Assembly (NCBI GenBank): GCA_910580225.1
Contig: CAJTXE010000023.1
Location: 1 to 16,110, forward strand
Origin: an uncultured Acetatifactor sp.
GTDB taxonomy: Bacteria > Bacillota > Clostridia > Lachnospirales > Lachnospiraceae
Reading direction: 5' to 3'
DNA: 16,110 bases
Shown here: positions 13,692 through 16,110 of the stretch, in pieces
How positions within the stretch are numbered: the first letter of the stretch is position 1
Layout: each line of letters opens with the position of its first letter
Translations under genes and position numbers: made by a program
Notes under the pieces: generated by a model
What the model was told of the DNA's origin: nothing
The model's database searches: none
The model's input: only the letters and a program-made list of their open reading frames with translations

Positions 13692-15263
13692 TCATCTGCC
13701 TTTATTTCCCAGATTCATCCCCCAGGTTCCAAGCACCAGCACTGCCGTCAGGACACCATACACCAAATAGCTGGAAATCCCCGGCACGGTCATCAAAATC
13801 ATAATGGGAACAACTGCCGTCACCATAATCGCCAGCATGCTCACCATACTGGAAGCGCTTTGCTTCACCACCCTGACCTCGCTCTCCCACTCCATCAGAG
13901 GCAGCAATTCATTCACCGCAAGCCCCAGCCTGGCGCCGAAGACAATATAAACCGCCGGAACCGCCAGCAGGCAGACAGCGTCCGCCCACCCCGGTCTCAG
14001 GGCAATCAGTACCAGTACCTCGGACACCAGGTAAAAAGGCAAAGCCACCAACACATTGACAGCCACCTTGCTCCGGACCATATCCCGCCTGGTCACCGGC
14101 AGGGTCTGCATCATCCACCACTGTTTCCCTTCCAAGGAGATGGAACAGGCCGTCATGGGCATCATCATGGGAATGCAGCCCAAAAGGATTGGCAAAGCCT
14201 TCCCCACCACGCCGGGAATCCCAATGTTCTGTTCAATGGTCTGAAAATCCAGAACCAGAATCGCCACGGCCATGAGTACCATCAGCACTTCCCCCGCCAG
14301 TGTATTGACCACATATACGGTGGAGGAAAAATAATGCCGAAGCTCCCGCTCCACCATGGTTCCCAGGAGAGATTTTGCCTGAAGCGCCTTCATCCGGTAA
14401 TTGCCCCTGGCTTCTCTAGCACTTAAAAGTGTACATATATTAACGTAAAAATGCTGCAAAATCTCCAGAAATAGGAGAAAACTTCCCAGTGATACACCCA
14501 GGAACAATACCAGCTTCCCTATGTCTCCAAAAACCATGGCATCCGCCACCCAGACAGCAGGGGGATACACATTGCGGATCTGTGCCTCCAAAACCGCACT
14601 CACCTGCTCTGCCACAGCATTCAGCTGGCTCTCATCCATCCCGCCCATCCCCATGCTGCCCACCATAATGAAGCAGATAAACGCCAGCGTAAGCAGAATG
14701 GCCGCCAGGTTCTTATGCCTCCACCGGCTTGCAATGCCTGCAATCAAAGCCCCCACAACGGAAGCCGCCGTCATGGGCAGCAATGGCAGAAAGATGCCGG
14801 CCGCCAGCCCTGCTCCCCAGAAAAAAAGCCCGGGCCGCACCATGACCCCGTACACTACCATCCCCGGCAGCAGCACCAGCAGCCCCAACAGCATATCCGT
14901 AATGTACATGGAAAGAAAACGGCTGACAATGACAGCCCGCACTGTCACAGGCATGGCAATCTGCTTCTCATATACCTTCCGGTCAAACAATACCGGCCCT
15001 GCCTTGAACACCGTGAAAAAAAATACCAGCAGCGACACTGCCATGCCCAGAATCGCCGGGACGAACTGCCCCATGCCCATGGATACCAGACCAAAGCTCA
15101 TAAGTCCCACATACCCTGCCAGCATCACGATCAGCAGAAGCCACAGCACCGCCATAAACCCTGCTTTCACCCGCTTCCGGGTATCCTTTGTGAAGCGCAG
15201 TTCGTTCAAACCAAACATTCCGTACAGAGAAATCTTTGTCAACAGCCTAATCTGCCTCATCAT
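13692..15263 (-). CDS. ABC-2 type exporter permease, large form
   Basis: A 523-residue inner-membrane protein with roughly 12 hydrophobic segments in two similar halves of about six each. Examples are AVLWLLLIVMLAGYVGLMSF near residue 38 and LLTLAFICFIMVGSMGMGGM near 190 in the first half. EVLMVLMAVAILVLDFQ near 330 and MVSMLAIMVTAVVPIMILM near 472 lie in the second. A cytoplasmic loop around ISLEGKQWWMMQTLPVTRRD is typical of this Firmicute permease group. Because both halves are fused, it may work without another permease. Its first 17 bases overlap the end of the ATPase gene, so the two are translationally coupled. Substrate unknown; these exporters often move peptides, lipids or drugs. 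Confidence 0.88.
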   Translation of the reverse strand: MMRQIRLLTKISLYGMFGLNELRFTKDTRKRVKAGFMAVLWLLLIVMLAGYVGLMSFGLVSMGMGQFVPAILGMAVSLLVFFFTVFKAGPVLFDRKVYEKQIAMPVTVRAVIVSRFLSMYITDMLLGLLVLLPGMVVYGVMVRPGLFFWGAGLAAGIFLPLLPMTAASVVGALIAGIASRWRHKNLAAILLTLAFICFIMVGSMGMGGMDESQLNAVAEQVSAVLEAQIRNVYPPAVWVADAMVFGDIGKLVLFLGVSLGSFLLFLEILQHFYVNICTLLSAREARGNYRMKALQAKSLLGTMVERELRHYFSSTVYVVNTLAGEVLMVLMAVAILVLDFQTIEQNIGIPGVVGKALPILLGCIPMMMPMTACSISLEGKQWWMMQTLPVTRRDMVRSKVAVNVLVALPFYLVSEVLVLIALRPGWADAVCLLAVPAVYIVFGARLGLAVNELLPLMEWESEVRVVKQSASSMVSMLAIMVTAVVPIMILMTVPGISSYLVYGVLTAVLVLGTWGMNLGNKGR

Positions 15264-15969
15264 GATGGGTTACCTCCATAAATACATCCTCCAGGGACTT
15301 ATCCCCGGTAAGCTCTTTGGTAGCGCCCTCCGCCACCAGCTTCCCTGCCGAAATCACGGCAATGCGGTTGCACAGCTTCTCCGCCACCTCCAGTACATGG
15401 GTGGAAAAAAAGATAGCGCTCCCCCTTTCGCACAGGGCATGCATCTTGCCTTTCAGAATCAGAGCCGCCTCCGGGTCCAGCCCCACAAAGGGCTCATCCA
15501 GGATCAACAGCTTAGGCTCGTGAAGCAGCGCCCCGATCAGCACCAGTTTCTGCCGCATGCCGTGGGAATAGGTGGAGACCAGATCTCCCAGAACCGGAAA
15601 GATTCCGAATTCCTCCGCCTCTCTGCGGATCCGCTCCTCCCGCACCTTTCCCGGCACCTGGTATATATCCGCAATAAAGTTCAGATACTGGATCCCTGTC
15701 AGATATTCGTAGATATCCGGATTGTCCGGGATATAGGCACAGACCTTCTTGCAGGCCAGCGGCTGGGTACGCACATCCTTCCCGTCCACCCGGATCTCCC
15801 CCTTCTCATACTCGTGGATCCCCACCACGGCTTTGATGGTGGTAGTCTTCCCTGCGCCGTTGTGGCCGATGAAGCCGTAGATATCCCCGGCCCGGACTGT
15901 CAGGGACAGATTGTCCACTGCGGTCTTGCCGCCCTTGTAGGTCTTTGTGAGATTTTTGATTTCAAGCAT
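15247..15969 (-). CDS. ABC transporter ATP-binding protein, ABC-2 exporter class
   Basis: ATPase partner of the following permease. The 240 residues contain Walker A GHNGAGKTTT near residue 35, the Q-loop region AYIPDNPDIYEYLTG, the signature TYSHGMRQKL (the SHGM form common in ABC-2 ATPases), Walker B LLILDEPFVGLDPEA, and the H-loop IFFSTHVLE. The C-terminal SLEDVFMEVT is also typical of the class. ATG 15969 is preferred because AGGAGG lies 9 bases upstream and the protein then begins MLEIKNLTKTYKGG as homologues do. An in-frame ATG at 15999 would add ten unsupported residues. The gene heads a two-gene operon; no clear promoter is visible in the 141 bases to the window edge, so it may be part of a longer transcript. 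Confidence 0.94.
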   Translation of the reverse strand: MLEIKNLTKTYKGGKTAVDNLSLTVRAGDIYGFIGHNGAGKTTTIKAVVGIHEYEKGEIRVDGKDVRTQPLACKKVCAYIPDNPDIYEYLTGIQYLNFIADIYQVPGKVREERIRREAEEFGIFPVLGDLVSTYSHGMRQKLVLIGALLHEPKLLILDEPFVGLDPEAALILKGKMHALCERGSAIFFSTHVLEVAEKLCNRIAVISAGKLVAEGATKELTGDKSLEDVFMEVTHHDEAD

Positions 15970-15985
15970 TGTATGGTTCCTCCTA

Positions 15986-16003
15986 TTATAGTTCCGCATC
16001 CGC
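15986..16003. repeat. 18-bp direct repeat, copy 1
   Basis: TTATAGTTCCGCATCCGC recurs exactly at 16093-16110, a period of 107 bases. On the minus strand it lies just before the ribosome binding site of the ABC ATPase. See the second copy. Confidence 0.75.
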
Positions 16004-16092
16004 CGGTCTGTGCCCTTTTCAGCAGTGGATTTCCGGCCGCTTAATTCGTGCGTCCGTAATTCCTCTGGGGCACCTCTCCGGCTTCTGCTGGT

Positions 16093-16110
16093 TTATAGTT
16101 CCGCATCCGC
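16093..16110. repeat. 18-bp direct repeat, copy 2, at window edge
   Basis: Exact match to 15986-16003; it ends at the last base and may extend beyond the window. On the minus strand the text reads GCG GAT GCG GAA CTA TAA, which could be the end of an upstream gene (Ala-Asp-Ala-Glu-Leu-stop), with the other copy a partial duplication of that end. Confidence 0.7.

Noticed and set aside
14521..16044. A 507-codon plus-strand reading frame opposite the second ABC operon
   Set aside because: The minus strand encodes an ABC ATPase with all motifs and its overlapping permease. The plus-strand product is rich in His, Pro, Ser and Gln and shows no domain pattern.

Overview
The window looks like chromosome from an anaerobic Firmicute, most likely Lachnospiraceae (Clostridia). 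The reasons are moderate GC, strong AGGAGG-type ribosome binding sites, a CIRCE heat-shock operator, a GntR/YtrA-type ABC operon, a lipoprotein solute-binding protein typical of these bacteria, and a BspA-like LRR_5 protein. This taxonomic reading is inference. I see no rRNA, tRNA, CRISPR array, transposase, integrase or phage gene.

Layout, left to right. (1) 1-4337, minus strand: a divergent DusB-type dihydrouridine synthase followed 93 bases later by a very large leucine-rich-repeat protein, which is unbroken from 3293 to the left edge and is truncated by the window. (2) 4338-4951: a gene-poor gap with a candidate minus-strand promoter, an 11-bp tandem repeat and a perfect 17-bp-arm palindrome. 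(3) 4952-7081, plus strand: a 709-residue lipoprotein with a family 1 extracellular solute-binding domain, ending at a strong bidirectional terminator. (4) 7257-7718, minus: a small heat shock protein (Hsp20) with a perfect CIRCE operator whose spacer and arm contain the -35 box. (5) 7982-10841, minus: a four-gene operon of YtrA-type GntR repressor, ABC ATPase and two membrane proteins, with a near-consensus promoter and a likely autoregulatory operator. (6) 11101-13557, plus: an aldose 1-epimerase (LacX-like) and a complete type I glutamine synthetase, then a bidirectional terminator. (7) 13692-15969, minus: a second ABC exporter, ATPase plus large ABC-2 permease with a 17-bp overlap. An 18-bp direct repeat lies upstream of it at the right edge.

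Most of the window is ordinary housekeeping and transport. The parts that merit a second look are the cytosolic-looking giant LRR protein coupled to an atypical Dus enzyme, the large palindrome over the promoter region of the orphan lipoprotein, direct HrcA-type control of Hsp20, and the structured leader before glnA. I did not find convincing evidence of a wholly new system. Several apparent long reading frames on the opposite strands are shadows, while the largest real gene (1-3293) is easy to miss because it has no stop codon inside the window.
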